Counted from the first letter of the stretch, positions 26,701 to 35,563 are shown. The stretch is 64,000 nt of DNA from Prosthecobacter algae (GCF_039542385.1 NZ_BAABIA010000008.1:283589-347588); one strand, 5' to 3'. The notes: a model not told the origin generated them from the letters alone. Numbers and translations: made by a program.

Positions 26701-29700
26701 AGGGAGGGGTTGTCAGAGATCTCACCCCACCACTGTAAGAGGTCTCCGCCCGGGTTATGCACAGTCACCGTCTGGGTGAAGGTGCTGTCTGGCAGCATGG
26801 TGGCCGTAACGGCTACCGGATTCACCTCCACCTGGGGTTTAGCTCGCACGGTGGCGGTGACAGGCACGATGAGGCTGGGGGTGCGGGAGGCGTTGGTGAC
26901 GATTTGCAGCTCGGATTCGAAGTCCCCTGCCGCGTCGGCTAGCAACCGTAATTGGATCGTTTGCGCTGCCCCTGCCGCCATTGTGGCGGAAAAGGGAGCG
27001 ACCACTGAAAGTTGTGGGTTGTCGGTGGTGATGGAGCGGATCTTGATGGCTTGGCTGCCTGTATTTCGCAACAGAAGTGCGGCCTCGATAGGTTGCCCGG
27101 TCCACACCTGAGGGAGGGTAAGTGCCTCCGGCAAGCAGGCCAGCACAGGGGCGGCTTTCACGCGAACGGTGACGGGAATTTTCACGCTGGCTTTCTGCGG
27201 GTCATTGCTGGTCAAAAACAGATTCGCGGTATAGTTGCCAGCCGCCAGCTCTGCACTGTCCACACGTAGTCGTAGATCTTCCTTTTCTTCAGGCTCCAGA
27301 GTCCCTGTCACAGGCTGCAATTTCAGCCAGGGGGCGGGGGATTCTGCCACGTCCACGTAAGCCTCCAGGATTTGCTGCAAGGAGTGATCCTGGAGCCTTT
27401 CGCCCCCGGCTGTCATGAACATTAAGTAATGCACCCGCGCTTTGGGTGGCAAGTTCCACAAGGTATGATGATCGAACCGAGGATGGTTCTCGTAATGATG
27501 AAGGGCACTCTCCGCCTCGGTAATGAAGACATGATTCAGTGAATCCATGTGGCCACCGTGAACCTGCTTGATCCAGGCACGGAAAGTGCGGCCCTCACGC
27601 TGGTAAACCAAGCCGCTGGAATCCACCTTGCGCCCGGTGGTGGAGTTTAGGGAACCGCTCACCCGGAATTCCCACATTTCAGTTAAGCTGGCATCCGCCA
27701 CGGAGACAAAAAGCCCGGGGTGGTACTTGCGTGTGAAATAGCGCCCCCCACGGCCCAGAGTCTGCGGGTGCCCGGCGATGCGCCCCAGGGTGTAGGGTCG
27801 GCCAAGGTTATTGGCTTCATACATGAAATCACTGGTCACGGAGCTGCCCTTATCTCCACCGTTCAGCTTCACGAGGGATGGGATGAGATCCGTCACCCGG
27901 CTGATGCCCTTGTTCAGACTGTTCAGCGTCACGCTCAAAGAGGGTGAGCTGGTGCCCAGAGAAGGCTTCCAGTTTAAAGTCGCCGAGCCCGTATTTTGCA
28001 CCTGCAACGTCTGTTCCCCGACGCTGTCCGCTTCCAGAGAGAGTGTGGGAAATTTCCCGGGGGTCACGCTGAGCACGGGCCCTTCAGGCGCTGTGCCAGA
28101 AACCGTAACTGTGTGGGTGGAGGTGACGGCATTGGTCTTGATCTGAATCTGGTCTTGAAAAGAGCCCGCCGCGGTGGGCTTGAACGCCAGCGACAACTCG
28201 CGAGAGCCGCCAGGCGGCACCACCAAGGGCAGTGCCTGACCGGCCACAAACAGGGAGCTGGTGGATTTGACCGAACTGATGGTTAGGTTGGCGCCGCCTG
28301 GATTGGATATACCCAGACGCATGATTGAGCTGCCTTTGGCAAAGGTATCAGGGAAAACCAGGCTTGTCTCCGCCAGTGTCACCAAAGGGGCAGGCAAGAC
28401 CTTCAAGACCACACTGGTATACACATACGATTGATTCGGATCATTAAAATTGATCAACAGCCTCCGCTCGTAGTAGCCTCCCGGTCGGGTGTCTGTCGTG
28501 TTCACGGCAACGGTCAGAGTTTGGGTCTGCTTTGCCGTTAATGAACCTTCGGCCTGGCCTGTCAAGGTGGCCCAAAGGGGTTCGTAGGAGGACTCGTTCA
28601 GTTCTGCCTTCCAGCTTAGAGGCGGAGGCCCGCGGTTGTTAAATTTGAAAATCGCTTGGCCAGACGCGCCCTGTTTGAGTGACAATGTCACTTTAGTGGG
28701 TGCTTTTTCGAGGGAACCTGTCTCCACTCTTGCGCCCTTCAAGGGGACAATGAATTGCGGGGAGTCTGGATCATCGCTTCCGATGACTATTTCCGCCACG
28801 TAGTGTCTCCATTCGGATCCTTTAAAATGGACTGGAATATAGATCAGTCCTCCGGGTTTAATCGTTGTCGCTTGGGAATAGGTCGAGAATGCCGCTGAAT
28901 CAATGCCCCGAATGGAAACTCCAGAGACATTCAGAGCTTTGCTGCCTTGGTTGTTCACCACCAAATGAGATGAGACCAGTCCCATCGTGTGCAAAACGCC
29001 GAAATCCAAAATGGAATGGCTCACCTTAATATCCGGGGTGCCCTTCACCTGGATAGTCAAAGGCAGAAGAACCTGCGGGGCATCTGGAGAGTCGGTGGTA
29101 AAAAAGGCCGTGGCATCATAAGGCCCGTCGATCAGCAGGCGCGCATCCAGTTGCAGCGCCAGAGAGGCGGTGGCTCCCGGAGCCAGAGTGCCTGTCGTGG
29201 CAGCAGGGAGCACCCATTCTGCCGTTCCCGCTAGACCGTCAAAAAATCGGTTGGCCAAAACACGGGCATCACCGCTGGCGAAGTTGACTGTATGGGTAAG
29301 TTCATTGCCCGCAAAGATCATGCTACCCAGCCCCAACTGAGTCATTGCCACGTGCGCAGAAGATCTGGAAGTCTGAGTGACGAGGGGCTGGGCTGGCGGC
29401 AAGACGTTAGCCGTGGCCGTCGGGGAGACCTCATTCAGGGTCTTGACGCCCCAGGTCAGCGAATGCGGCAGGATGTCTGTGTAGGTCGAATTAAGGTAAG
29501 CCTGATAGAATGCGGAAATGCCGGTGTCCTCAAACAGTTTGTTCACGGCGCCGATGGAGGCGTTTTCATCTGCCTCGCACAAAAGCCCCGCGCCCTGTTT
29601 CACCCGGTCCCGCAATAGTTCGATTTGCTCAGGGGTCAGCAGGCGGATGGTATCATCCACCACGATCATGGAGACCGCCTGGATCAGGTCGGGCGTAAAT

Positions 29701-32285
29701 GTAGCTGGCAGGGGCACAATGACTGCCCCGCGCCGCCGCAGGTCCTCTAGCAGGACGGCACGATCTGATTCCTCTCCCATAACGCCGATGCGTACGCCGT
29801 TGAGTTTGCCCAGGGACACCGTCTGGCCCGGAACGTCAGCGGTGAATGTCGTGAGGGTCTCAGGGGCGGCCTCTGGATCCGTCGCCCTAGCCAGATTGAA
29901 TGCCGTCAGAGTCGTCATGACGGGGGGGGTGAGGCCGGATTTTAGGTGCAGATTCCAGTTCAGCGGGGTGCTGCCGCGATTTTCCAACGTGACTTCGCTA
30001 ACTGCGATGGCCCCAGAATCCACCGTGGCCAGGATTTCGGTCGGAGTTACCTGTAACGCAGTCCGTTTCAGTGGGATGTCCACCGCGAGATGATCCGGCG
30101 GAACTTCTAAGCTCAAGGGAGTACTGGTGAGATAACCGGGTGCGGAGGCTTTCACCTGATAGTCACCCCCAGCTAACACCAGGGAATAGCGCCCCTGGGC
30201 ATCCGTCGTCGCCTGTCCTTCCTTCGGCCCCGTGTAGTGCAGTACCGCCCCCGCTAAAGGCGCACCGTCTGTGGCTGAAATCACTTGCCCAGCGACCCGA
30301 GAGGAACTCTGTAACGGAAGGCTGAGGAACTGAGTTTTTTCCGCCCCTACACACGTCAGGGTGATGACCAACGGTTCATCAAAAGGCGTGGGCGTCTCTG
30401 CCCGCACCGTCAAAGCAAAATGCTCCTCTGCCGGGATCTGCTGCCCAGGTTCCAGGTTACCAAAGGCGGCGCTGCTGCGGGTGAGGCTGACCATGGTCCC
30501 AAGGTTCTGCCTAGATAGCGTGGCCTGGAGGTCTGTCACAGGCTCAAGACCGGCGTTTTTGACGCCGAAACGAATGAGCAGATTCTCCTCGGGATTAAAG
30601 ATGCCATCTTCATTGCTGTCGGGGGCTTCTTCCACCGTTAAGTCCGTGATGACTGGCAGAGGGCCCAAGCAATACTGAATCAAGCGGCCCACATTCAGAC
30701 GTGCTTTGGAAACCAGATTGTGTAAGCCCGGCAGGCGGTCCGCACTCAGCAGCAGGCGGTTTTTCAATTGATCGGCGGGCATCCCCGGTGCCACGCTTCG
30801 CGCGAGGGCGAGGGCTCCGGCAACGTGGGGGGCAGCCATGCTGGTGCCACTGGCCGTGCCATACGAACCGTTCCGTAAAGTGCTGAGAATTTCTGAGCCT
30901 GGGGCGGCGAGGTCCACCGCCAACGTGCCGTAATTGCTAGAGCTGGAAAGTTTGTCCGCATGGGTGGTGGAGGCCACAGCGACGATGTTGTCGAGGTCAT
31001 AACTGGCCGGATAAGTGGGCGTCCTGTCCAAGTCGCGCCCGTGGTTGCCCGCTGCGGCGACAAACAGAATGCCTGCTTCCCCAGCCTGTTGGATGGCTTC
31101 TTTCAGCAGCAAGCTGTTTTCAGAACCGCCCCAGGAGTTGGAGGTCAGATCCACGCCGAGTTGGGTGGTGTAATTCACCGCGTCAATGGCATCGCTGGTC
31201 GTGCCAAAACCTTCCGCGCTGGAAAAACGCACGCTGACCAGGGAGACCCGCCAGTTTACCCCCACGACGCCATCGCGATTGTTCCCCGCAGCACCGATGA
31301 TGCCCGCGCAGTGGGTGCCGTGGTCGTGGCTATCTAGGGGCGCGTTATCTCCCGCATAAAAGTCCCAGCCGTACACGTCATCCACATAGCCGTTGAGATC
31401 ATCATCTTGGCGGTTCCCGGGAATCTCGCCGGGATTTTTCCAGATGTTCGCAGCCAGATCGGCGTGGTGGTAATCGACCCCGGTATCAATGATCGCCACC
31501 TTGACGGCTCGGGAGCCAGTGGTGTGCTGCCAGGCCTCCGGCGCATCAATATCTGCATCCGCCACACCCTGGGTCTGGCCGGTGTTGTGCAGGCCCCAGA
31601 GCTGAGGAAAAGAGGCATCATTCGGCATTTGGGCACTGATGGAAAGCAAACCATCGCGTTCCGCCGTGGCCTTTTGGCCTGCGGCCGGGAAGGATTCTTG
31701 GAAGGCTGCCAGGAGCATGTCCGCAGAATCCACAGTGGGTGTGGGGGAAGCCACCAGATACACAGGGGTGGTGAGCAGTCGCTGTCTTAGCTTGAACCCA
31801 TGCTGCTCGGCCCAGGCTTGCAGGGCTTTCTCCGGCAGGTCCGCAGGCAGCTTGATCATCACATGATCCGCCACCGAAAATGACTGCTGCATCTCCGCTC
31901 CTCCCCCGCCTTGCCTCCAGGTTTCTTCGCGAATAAACGGATGCTTGAAGGAGGTGCGCCACAGCTTGAGCTCACGGCTCCAACCACGCGCATCCGGGGG
32001 GGCTTTGCGGCTCTCCAGCAGCACAGCTCCTTTTAATAGACCGTCTTCGGGCGCGGCTGTCCACGTGCGTTCCTCCCCTGCGTCCTCATCTCCTGACTCA
32101 GGCGGGCTTTCATCGGCAGGTAGTACGGGAGCCCAACTCATCTCAGAGATGAGGGAGGAATCTGAACCCGCAGGCCGTCCGGCGGCCTTCATGAAGGAAG
32201 GAAGATGCTTTTCACCAGCGAACCACCCAGCCCCCACCACTAGACCCAAGAGGATGAACACAAACAATCTAGGGCGGCGGAACAT
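20787..32285 (-). CDS. Giant S8 (subtilisin) family protein with choice-of-anchor domains
   Basis: A 3,832-residue secreted protein. An N-terminal hydrophobic segment (RLFVFILLGLVVGAGWF) serves as signal/anchor. The protease domain has a full triad: Asp about 265 (VAIIDTGVDY), His about 321 (SHDHGTHCAGI), Ser about 481 (GTSMAAPHVAG). After it come a carboxypeptidase-regulatory-like domain (about 680), a possible ThuA/GATase-like domain (about 820-1000), many ASPM/SPD-2/Hydin-type choice-of-anchor D repeats, two copies of an unknown 157-163 residue domain (about 1490-1650 and 2350-2510), BACON-like domains, propeller-like segments, and a C-terminal beta domain. No Por, LPXTG or PEP-CTERM tail is seen at the end. 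GC looks lower than in flanking genes. Its substrate is not predictable; cell-surface or matrix proteolysis is inferred. Confidence 0.9.
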   Translation of the reverse strand: MFRRPRLFVFILLGLVVGAGWFAGEKHLPSFMKAAGRPAGSDSSLISEMSWAPVLPADESPPESGDEDAGEERTWTAAPEDGLLKGAVLLESRKAPPDARGWSRELKLWRTSFKHPFIREETWRQGGGGAEMQQSFSVADHVMIKLPADLPEKALQAWAEQHGFKLRQRLLTTPVYLVASPTPTVDSADMLLAAFQESFPAAGQKATAERDGLLSISAQMPNDASFPQLWGLHNTGQTQGVADADIDAPEAWQHTTGSRAVKVAIIDTGVDYHHADLAANIWKNPGEIPGNRQDDDLNGYVDDVYGWDFYAGDNAPLDSHDHGTHCAGIIGAAGNNRDGVVGVNWRVSLVSVRFSSAEGFGTTSDAIDAVNYTTQLGVDLTSNSWGGSENSLLLKEAIQQAGEAGILFVAAAGNHGRDLDRTPTYPASYDLDNIVAVASTTHADKLSSSSNYGTLAVDLAAPGSEILSTLRNGSYGTASGTSMAAPHVAGALALARSVAPGMPADQLKNRLLLSADRLPGLHNLVSKARLNVGRLIQYCLGPLPVITDLTVEEAPDSNEDGIFNPEENLLIRFGVKNAGLEPVTDLQATLSRQNLGTMVSLTRSSAAFGNLEPGQQIPAEEHFALTVRAETPTPFDEPLVITLTCVGAEKTQFLSLPLQSSSRVAGQVISATDGAPLAGAVLHYTGPKEGQATTDAQGRYSLVLAGGDYQVKASAPGYLTSTPLSLEVPPDHLAVDIPLKRTALQVTPTEILATVDSGAIAVSEVTLENRGSTPLNWNLHLKSGLTPPVMTTLTAFNLARATDPEAAPETLTTFTADVPGQTVSLGKLNGVRIGVMGEESDRAVLLEDLRRRGAVIVPLPATFTPDLIQAVSMIVVDDTIRLLTPEQIELLRDRVKQGAGLLCEADENASIGAVNKLFEDTGISAFYQAYLNSTYTDILPHSLTWGVKTLNEVSPTATANVLPPAQPLVTQTSRSSAHVAMTQLGLGSMIFAGNELTHTVNFASGDARVLANRFFDGLAGTAEWVLPAATTGTLAPGATASLALQLDARLLIDGPYDATAFFTTDSPDAPQVLLPLTIQVKGTPDIKVSHSILDFGVLHTMGLVSSHLVVNNQGSKALNVSGVSIRGIDSAAFSTYSQATTIKPGGLIYIPVHFKGSEWRHYVAEIVIGSDDPDSPQFIVPLKGARVETGSLEKAPTKVTLSLKQGASGQAIFKFNNRGPPPLSWKAELNESSYEPLWATLTGQAEGSLTAKQTQTLTVAVNTTDTRPGGYYERRLLINFNDPNQSYVYTSVVLKVLPAPLVTLAETSLVFPDTFAKGSSIMRLGISNPGGANLTISSVKSTSSLFVAGQALPLVVPPGGSRELSLAFKPTAAGSFQDQIQIKTNAVTSTHTVTVSGTAPEGPVLSVTPGKFPTLSLEADSVGEQTLQVQNTGSATLNWKPSLGTSSPSLSVTLNSLNKGISRVTDLIPSLVKLNGGDKGSSVTSDFMYEANNLGRPYTLGRIAGHPQTLGRGGRYFTRKYHPGLFVSVADASLTEMWEFRVSGSLNSTTGRKVDSSGLVYQREGRTFRAWIKQVHGGHMDSLNHVFITEAESALHHYENHPRFDHHTLWNLPPKARVHYLMFMTAGGERLQDHSLQQILEAYVDVAESPAPWLKLQPVTGTLEPEEKEDLRLRVDSAELAAGNYTANLFLTSNDPQKASVKIPVTVRVKAAPVLACLPEALTLPQVWTGQPIEAALLLRNTGSQAIKIRSITTDNPQLSVVAPFSATMAAGAAQTIQLRLLADAAGDFESELQIVTNASRTPSLIVPVTATVRAKPQVEVNPVAVTATMLPDSTFTQTVTVHNPGGDLLQWWGEISDNPSLVLTPANGTVAAGGSGQMQITFNSQNRYAGLVPATLQLVTDAPDLPKIDVPIRLTISAAPILVADAAQTFPETLISSNSSLACILRNSGNRPLTITNITSSHDALSAPGLTFPITIQAGGTRAVSVRFAPTVAGQMNGQLTIASDAANGAFLEIPFSGLGMRGPAAGLGPNLSRTLPSGTTQTATMTITNTGSADLVWSTALTSPYSIGGLIEILAPASGTTAPGQTTDLKLAIHPSAAHSPGTYTANVRLTTNDRLNPLLIANVTITSQAAPKLSIVPNELVFPDTFVDGQATLQLKLQNAGNAKYSVVGMTSTLPEFTYTGDSFPMVMFDPNTYAPPSRTFVVKFAPQQVGDYSGRLDIATNMPGTPVISVPIRGRGLSEPRLQVNPGRIDATLLPGKSSEHSLTVANPGNGHALEWRAELVTVEQPAVVHPELEEVVNRFDSAVEGLADALPPLVDLTKLFRTTYLSGDPLYGYYEGGNHILRPENTWGSSGVPYTDGQIHDHPQVGPHGRYFTQYKDGVFFMAADLDGLQRFHITGSLGSSYGNEQRSLHGSVIHREAKGVRFTGFFKQVFGLLQSSVNHLIITEERPGLTRNYPDNATYDNHEITGLSGRSRVYYLLFSTPSGTGMLPASALDQLMKTFVERVAKDDHQPWATVSPVSGSTPAGASSPLTLRLHARPDLEVGVHPLTLRLTSNAPVNQGVLEVPVTLTVQPRVLEASPRLVREDFLEGAPTQPRTLSLQVRDGETASWVVDTDVPWLTVSERSGSGSSVLTLGYAQLASGHHWGHVIITSGGLVQRVKVFVTVHPQAFTQMLTDHHGGRVLGIQRGTDSFRPSFLTTLSNTAQITNAVILPTDIMDADISSDGSTLYAISFRARSLTRINLDTLTIIDQRPLPPITGEKTDSYARYYVQAGRPGIVYYIDALEKPRLHQFDYVAGVDTAVFSHPNIEAVREVVAAPDDKTLYLAVDPKSGYGGLLKLDVSTSTFELLANSWLGLGYYTPANSERLTLLADGQELIYQKTRFASSDLTTRARIQADNTYAPIAVSAYGDIMVSGSAFYRTRPWQKVDTLLLPQTQVGAFTADQTRFIYFNETSRRAEFQLLPGLESVLPPAGLSPHIPDAAVAKNLPQELSWRGDPQSSEYQVYLGNDAGAVAAAGPEASEFYLGSTSAVSLALAQGRLVLGQMYYWRVDRLGADGVRIPGPVWSFRTPDVLAQPEEIARASVYSNDRTDKTVTLTLTSASPDTPWTLESDASWITCSPSSGTGPATVTVLLKMSTWYPEHSPNSTLRLLSGQQLQNIPVQGRMLTSLNIKKMVPDPKLPWIYGLNQTYAGHILWINPATAEIEFVSSMPSGVMRDMTVHEGEDRIYVYTASHTPSIYETPVTLLHQVERQGLRRLQTSPAAEAIWHSTLSIHAAGPRGVYLWSDSSSQDKAIMMHPITGDSYIAKKEYNYCTLETSRWQPDLSFIEQRILFNLLPGNLPSRVVGSADGAGLFYRRTAIRTRDLEILGSDYPEEIVATSSSGDLALGSRGVYQTATRAHLLDLSTGSTISAVAPDGLSAVQFDAVAGKLKATSLTALLATPKSADFGQIPPGSTSSRVFELTNYSAQDVTVVMTSTHPAFIGPLTPITLNAKGSAQVTVHFTPTETGLNQATLTFAVPGQALLTRAVPVSGTAVLQATTTRLDFGVGAPSAAGIKGLGTYLESGFSVTGHRYGTGGYNIFNQLGSNVVGRPSNGSPFIALSTTHNRPHVMRVVRQNGGLFTPHSVSLAEYGSHLNGSAQVTFRGGLDGGETTQVTFTLDGVMDGAGSAVDFETFSFPATFHNLVSLDVELAMNSGCSLDDLRLEVVPEVSVQPSAPLSVNAEEPTAAMDVNGDGVAETSSLNVTASAPAQDSTRHYTAVYVRPLGANPANYLLQATQDGDAWLTLTPDVDYKVIQVSPSPGNTQERVELSIQATARTEWQFRLVAKP
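24750..25240 (-). repeat. Unknown domain in the giant S8 protein, copy 2
   Basis: The second of two paralogous modules inside the S8 protein, about 163 residues (near 2350-2510). It shares with copy 1: HPQVGPHGRYFT, GVFFMAADL, FHITGSL, FKQVFG, SVNHLIITE, SRVYYLLFST. I do not recognise the domain. It is bounded on both sides by choice-of-anchor-type beta repeats. Boundaries are approximate. Confidence 0.7.
27341..27812 (-). repeat. Unknown domain in the giant S8 protein, copy 1
   Basis: The first copy, about 157 residues (near 1490-1650). Matching positions: HPQTLGRGGRYFT, GLFVSVADA, FRVSGSLNS, IKQVHGG, SLNHVFITE, ARVHYLMFMT. The order and spacing agree with copy 2 across the full length, so this is an old internal duplication rather than a short motif. 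Boundaries are approximate. Confidence 0.7.
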
Positions 32286-32353
32286 TTATTTCGTTAAAAG
32301 GAGACTTCGATTTCTAAGAGACTCCACCACGGTAACGTGTGAATGGATTAGTT

Positions 32354-32392
32354 CACCTTGACTATGCCTTAAGGGGAAAGCATCTCAAGGTG
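32354..32392 (-). other. Imperfect hairpin upstream of the giant S8 gene
   Basis: Outer arms CACCTTGA (32354-32361) and TCAAGGTG (32385-32392) are perfectly complementary and the inner parts (ATGC/GCAT) extend the stem with bulges. It lies about 70-107 bases before the S8 ATG, between two same-strand genes. It could be a 5' UTR structure or a processing site. No known motif was recognised. Confidence 0.4.
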
Positions 32393-32393
32393 A

Positions 32394-32416
32394 AAAGCCC
32401 TCGCCAATCGGGCTTT
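32394..32416 (-). terminator. Probable rho-independent terminator after the PSD1 gene
   Basis: On the minus strand a 7-base stem AAAGCCC/GGGCTTT with a 9-base loop lies 34 bases after the PSD1 stop. It is followed by only a short T-run, so it may be partial and allow read-through into the S8 gene. Confidence 0.45.
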
Positions 32417-32449
32417 GTCCGCCAATGCTGCTGCCGCCCTCTGAGAGGG

Positions 32450-35400
32450 TCACTCCTTGGTGATGGTCTCATCAAGGTTCAGCAGGACGCGGGCGACGAC
32501 CACCATCGGAGGAGCTTCGTCGGCGGCTTTGATCTGCCGCTGACGTTGCAGCAGATCCACCAGCAGGGCGGCTTCTTTGGCGGTGGGTGGGCGTGAGGTG
32601 CAAAGGCTGAAGCCATGGGAGATGGCTTTGGCATCATCGCCTGCGCCGGCTTTTTCCATGCGATGGGCCAGATGTTGGGCTGCCTCCATGCTGAGGGTTT
32701 CATTGAGCGTCATCAGGGCCTGAAGCGGTGTGTTGCTGCGGGCGCGTTTCACGCAGGCCGTTTCCCCATTGGGCACATCGAAGGTGCCGAGGAAAGGAAA
32801 GGGGGTGCTGCGACGACGGAAGACATAGACGCTTCGGCGATACTTTTGGTTATCCCCTTCCACCTTCCAGGGAAAAGGAGCGTAGCTCACCGGCTTTTCA
32901 AACAAGTACTCCGGGGCCGGCGGCATGACACTGCGCCCGCCCAACTGAGGATTTAACAATCCGCTGACTGCGAGCTGGATATCACGCACCACTTCACCTT
33001 CCACGCGGAAGCGAGGCCCGCGGGCCAGTAGGCGATTGTAAGGATCTTTTTCTAGAAGTGCAGGCGTGACTTTGCTCTCTTGGCGGTAGGTGGCGCTGGT
33101 GAGGATGAGGCGATGCAGGTCTTTGTTAGACCAGCCTTTATCCATGAACTCGGTCGCGAGCCAATCCAGCAGTTCGGGGTGGCTGGGCAGGCTGCCTTGG
33201 AGGCCAAAGTCCTCCGGTGTATCCACCAATCCCGTGCCAAAGTAAGCCTGCCAGACCCGGTTCACCCAGGCCCGTGCTGTGGTGGGAGACTGACGGGAAA
33301 CCATCCAGCGGGCGAAGGTGAGGCGGGAGCCGTCCGCAGTCTTTGTTAAGGGATTGTTCAGCATCGCAGGTACACCGGCGGCCACTTTCTCACCTGGCTT
33401 GAGGAAATCCCCACGCTTTAGTAGGTTCGTCATGCGGGGTTCATCGCGTCCGTCCAGCACCAAGGTGGTGGTGCCTTCGGGATGCTGTTTCCAGAGAGTT
33501 TCGATCTCGTCGTTGAGGTGCTTCCATTCGGGAACAGTAGTGCGGAAATAAGCAAAGACGGGGGATGGGATGCCTGCGTCCTTCATGGAGGCATTCTCCT
33601 TTTTCTCCACCCAGGTGCGGACGGCTGGTGGCAGGGGATCAGCCGTGGCGTCAGGGACATCGGTGGCGCTGATGCGGTAGCGGCCTAGATTCATCGTTTG
33701 CAGGTCATCGCTGTTCCAGCCGCCATGCTTCATGCTGAGGCCGACGGTGAGTTCCATGTCGGGGGTGACGACCAGGGCCTTTTCCAAAACGAAGACCGCT
33801 TTGCGGGGCACGTTTCGACGGCCAGGTCCGGCATCAATGCCCCAGGCCGTTTTGGCATCGCCATCGATGGCGTAAGTGACCGGGCCGGTGACGCGGTTGT
33901 CCTTGTCCGCTTCCTTGTCGCGGGCGTAGGGCACCAGGGGCGTGTTTTCAGGCTCGCCATAATCAGCAGTGGCCTTGATGAATTTCAGCGGAGTGAGCTT
34001 GTCACCGATTTTGATTTCAGCCGTGAACTCGGTGAGGGCGGTCATGCCTTTGATGGAGCGACCTGGGCCATAGGCTGGAAGGTTGGGATCGTTGAGAAGT
34101 TCCAGGCGGAAGGCGGTGATGGTGCGCGTAGGGGCTGCGTTCTTCTGGGAGTCCTTGAGGTTCACAACGAATTTGACGTGAGACTTGGTGGGTGCGTAGC
34201 CTTGGGCCAGGATGCTGCCGTCTTTTTGGCGGATGGCTTTTTCACCGCCGGAGGGATCATCTTCAAATTTAAGGGTGGTCCAGGCGGGTTGGTTGCCTTT
34301 CACCTGAGAGGCCCATTGGTCCAGACGTTGAGGCCAGTCGGCGTACTCGTGCTTCAGCTTGTTTTCCAGGTCCTGGATGCCTTGCAAAAGCTGCGCGCGC
34401 TGCATCTGCTCGCTGCTGGTATAGACGACGCGCCAGGGTTCGTTGTCATTGTTCAGGAAGGCGAACATCTGATAGTATTCGGCTTGGCTGATGGGATCAT
34501 ACTTGTGGTTATGGCACTGGGTGCAGCCGATGGTGAGGCCGAGGATGCTTTTGCCGATGGTGTCCATGCGATCAAACATGGCCTCCATGCGAAATTGCTC
34601 AGGGTCCACGCCACCTTCTTCATTGATCATGGAGTTGCGCAGAAATCCGGTGGCGACGATTTGGTCCTGCGTGGCTTTGGGCAACTGGTCGCCGGCGAGC
34701 TGCTCGATGATGAACTGGTCATAGGGCAGGTCACGATTGAAAGCGCTGATGACCCAGTCGCGGTAAAACCAGATGTGCCGCATGGGATCCTTTTCATAAC
34801 CGTTGCTGTCTGCGTAACGGGCGGCATCCAGCCAGTGGCGGCCCCAACGTTCGCCATAATGCGGGCTGGCCAGCAGCTTGTCTATGAGGCGATCATAAGC
34901 CTTCGGGGAGCTTCTAAAATCCTTCACAAAAGCAGCCACTTCCTCAGGCGTGGGCGGTAGGCCCGTAAGGTCCAGAGAGACCCTGCGAATGAGAGTCTCC
35001 GGGGCAGCCTCTGGAGAAGGTTTTAAGCCTTCGCAGGTGAGGCGCTGCTGGATGAAGGCATCCACTGGATGAATGGCGGCAGGCAGGGCTGGCTTCACCG
35101 GTGCTTTGAAGGCCCAGTGGTCCACCTTCGTTTCCAGACTGACGCTGGCACTGTCCGGCCACTCGGCCCCAGCATCGATCCAGGCTTTGATTTTGCCGAT
35201 CTCCTCGGCAGAAAGAGGATCTCCCTTGCGGGGCATTTTCATCTTCGGGTTCCGGCCTTCGATGGCGTGGACCAAGATGGAATCTGCACTGTGCCCAGGC
35301 TTGATGGCCAGGCCAAAGTCACCCCCCTTCAGCGCGCTGGGTTTGTGATCCAGACGGAAGGCCGCCTCCTGTTTGTTGCCGCCATGACAGCCGTAGCAGC

Positions 35401-35488
35401 GCTGCTCAAAGATAGGCTGGATGTCCGCCACAAAATCCACCGCTTGAGCAGAAGAAAAGGCGAGGAGGAAAAGGGAATACCGCAGCAT
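32450..35488 (-). CDS. PSD1/DUF1549-DUF1553 cytochrome-type protein
   Basis: A 1,012-residue secreted protein; ATG at 35488 used (signal MLRYSLFLLAFSSAQAV), as an upstream TTG gives no better signal. Near residue 30 is a planctomycete-type cytochrome c motif (CYGCHGG, CxxCH). DUF1549 follows (RRVSLDLTGLPPTPEEV, then RWGRHWLDAARYADSNGYEKD), with a second CxxCH in CTQCHNHKYDP near 330. DUF1553 is at the C-terminus (RNTPLQALMTLNET). These proteins are predicted periplasmic haem proteins of unknown reaction, usually encoded beside DUF1501 genes, as here. A paralogue lies two genes upstream. An intervening unique module between DUF1549 and DUF1553 contains a carbohydrate-binding-like segment. Confidence 0.92.
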   Translation of the reverse strand: MLRYSLFLLAFSSAQAVDFVADIQPIFEQRCYGCHGGNKQEAAFRLDHKPSALKGGDFGLAIKPGHSADSILVHAIEGRNPKMKMPRKGDPLSAEEIGKIKAWIDAGAEWPDSASVSLETKVDHWAFKAPVKPALPAAIHPVDAFIQQRLTCEGLKPSPEAAPETLIRRVSLDLTGLPPTPEEVAAFVKDFRSSPKAYDRLIDKLLASPHYGERWGRHWLDAARYADSNGYEKDPMRHIWFYRDWVISAFNRDLPYDQFIIEQLAGDQLPKATQDQIVATGFLRNSMINEEGGVDPEQFRMEAMFDRMDTIGKSILGLTIGCTQCHNHKYDPISQAEYYQMFAFLNNDNEPWRVVYTSSEQMQRAQLLQGIQDLENKLKHEYADWPQRLDQWASQVKGNQPAWTTLKFEDDPSGGEKAIRQKDGSILAQGYAPTKSHVKFVVNLKDSQKNAAPTRTITAFRLELLNDPNLPAYGPGRSIKGMTALTEFTAEIKIGDKLTPLKFIKATADYGEPENTPLVPYARDKEADKDNRVTGPVTYAIDGDAKTAWGIDAGPGRRNVPRKAVFVLEKALVVTPDMELTVGLSMKHGGWNSDDLQTMNLGRYRISATDVPDATADPLPPAVRTWVEKKENASMKDAGIPSPVFAYFRTTVPEWKHLNDEIETLWKQHPEGTTTLVLDGRDEPRMTNLLKRGDFLKPGEKVAAGVPAMLNNPLTKTADGSRLTFARWMVSRQSPTTARAWVNRVWQAYFGTGLVDTPEDFGLQGSLPSHPELLDWLATEFMDKGWSNKDLHRLILTSATYRQESKVTPALLEKDPYNRLLARGPRFRVEGEVVRDIQLAVSGLLNPQLGGRSVMPPAPEYLFEKPVSYAPFPWKVEGDNQKYRRSVYVFRRRSTPFPFLGTFDVPNGETACVKRARSNTPLQALMTLNETLSMEAAQHLAHRMEKAGAGDDAKAISHGFSLCTSRPPTAKEAALLVDLLQRQRQIKAADEAPPMVVVARVLLNLDETITKE

Positions 35489-35563
35489 GTTAGGCAAGTT
35501 ATACGCAAACGCGGGTCAAAAGCCAAGAGCGCCTGGCATGGAGGATTCAGCCTCGTGCAACCA

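Noticed and set aside
33698..34960. Open frame on the plus strand opposite the PSD1 gene
   Set aside because: The opposite strand encodes a well-supported DUF1549/DUF1553 protein with haem motifs; the plus product shows no domain or start signal.
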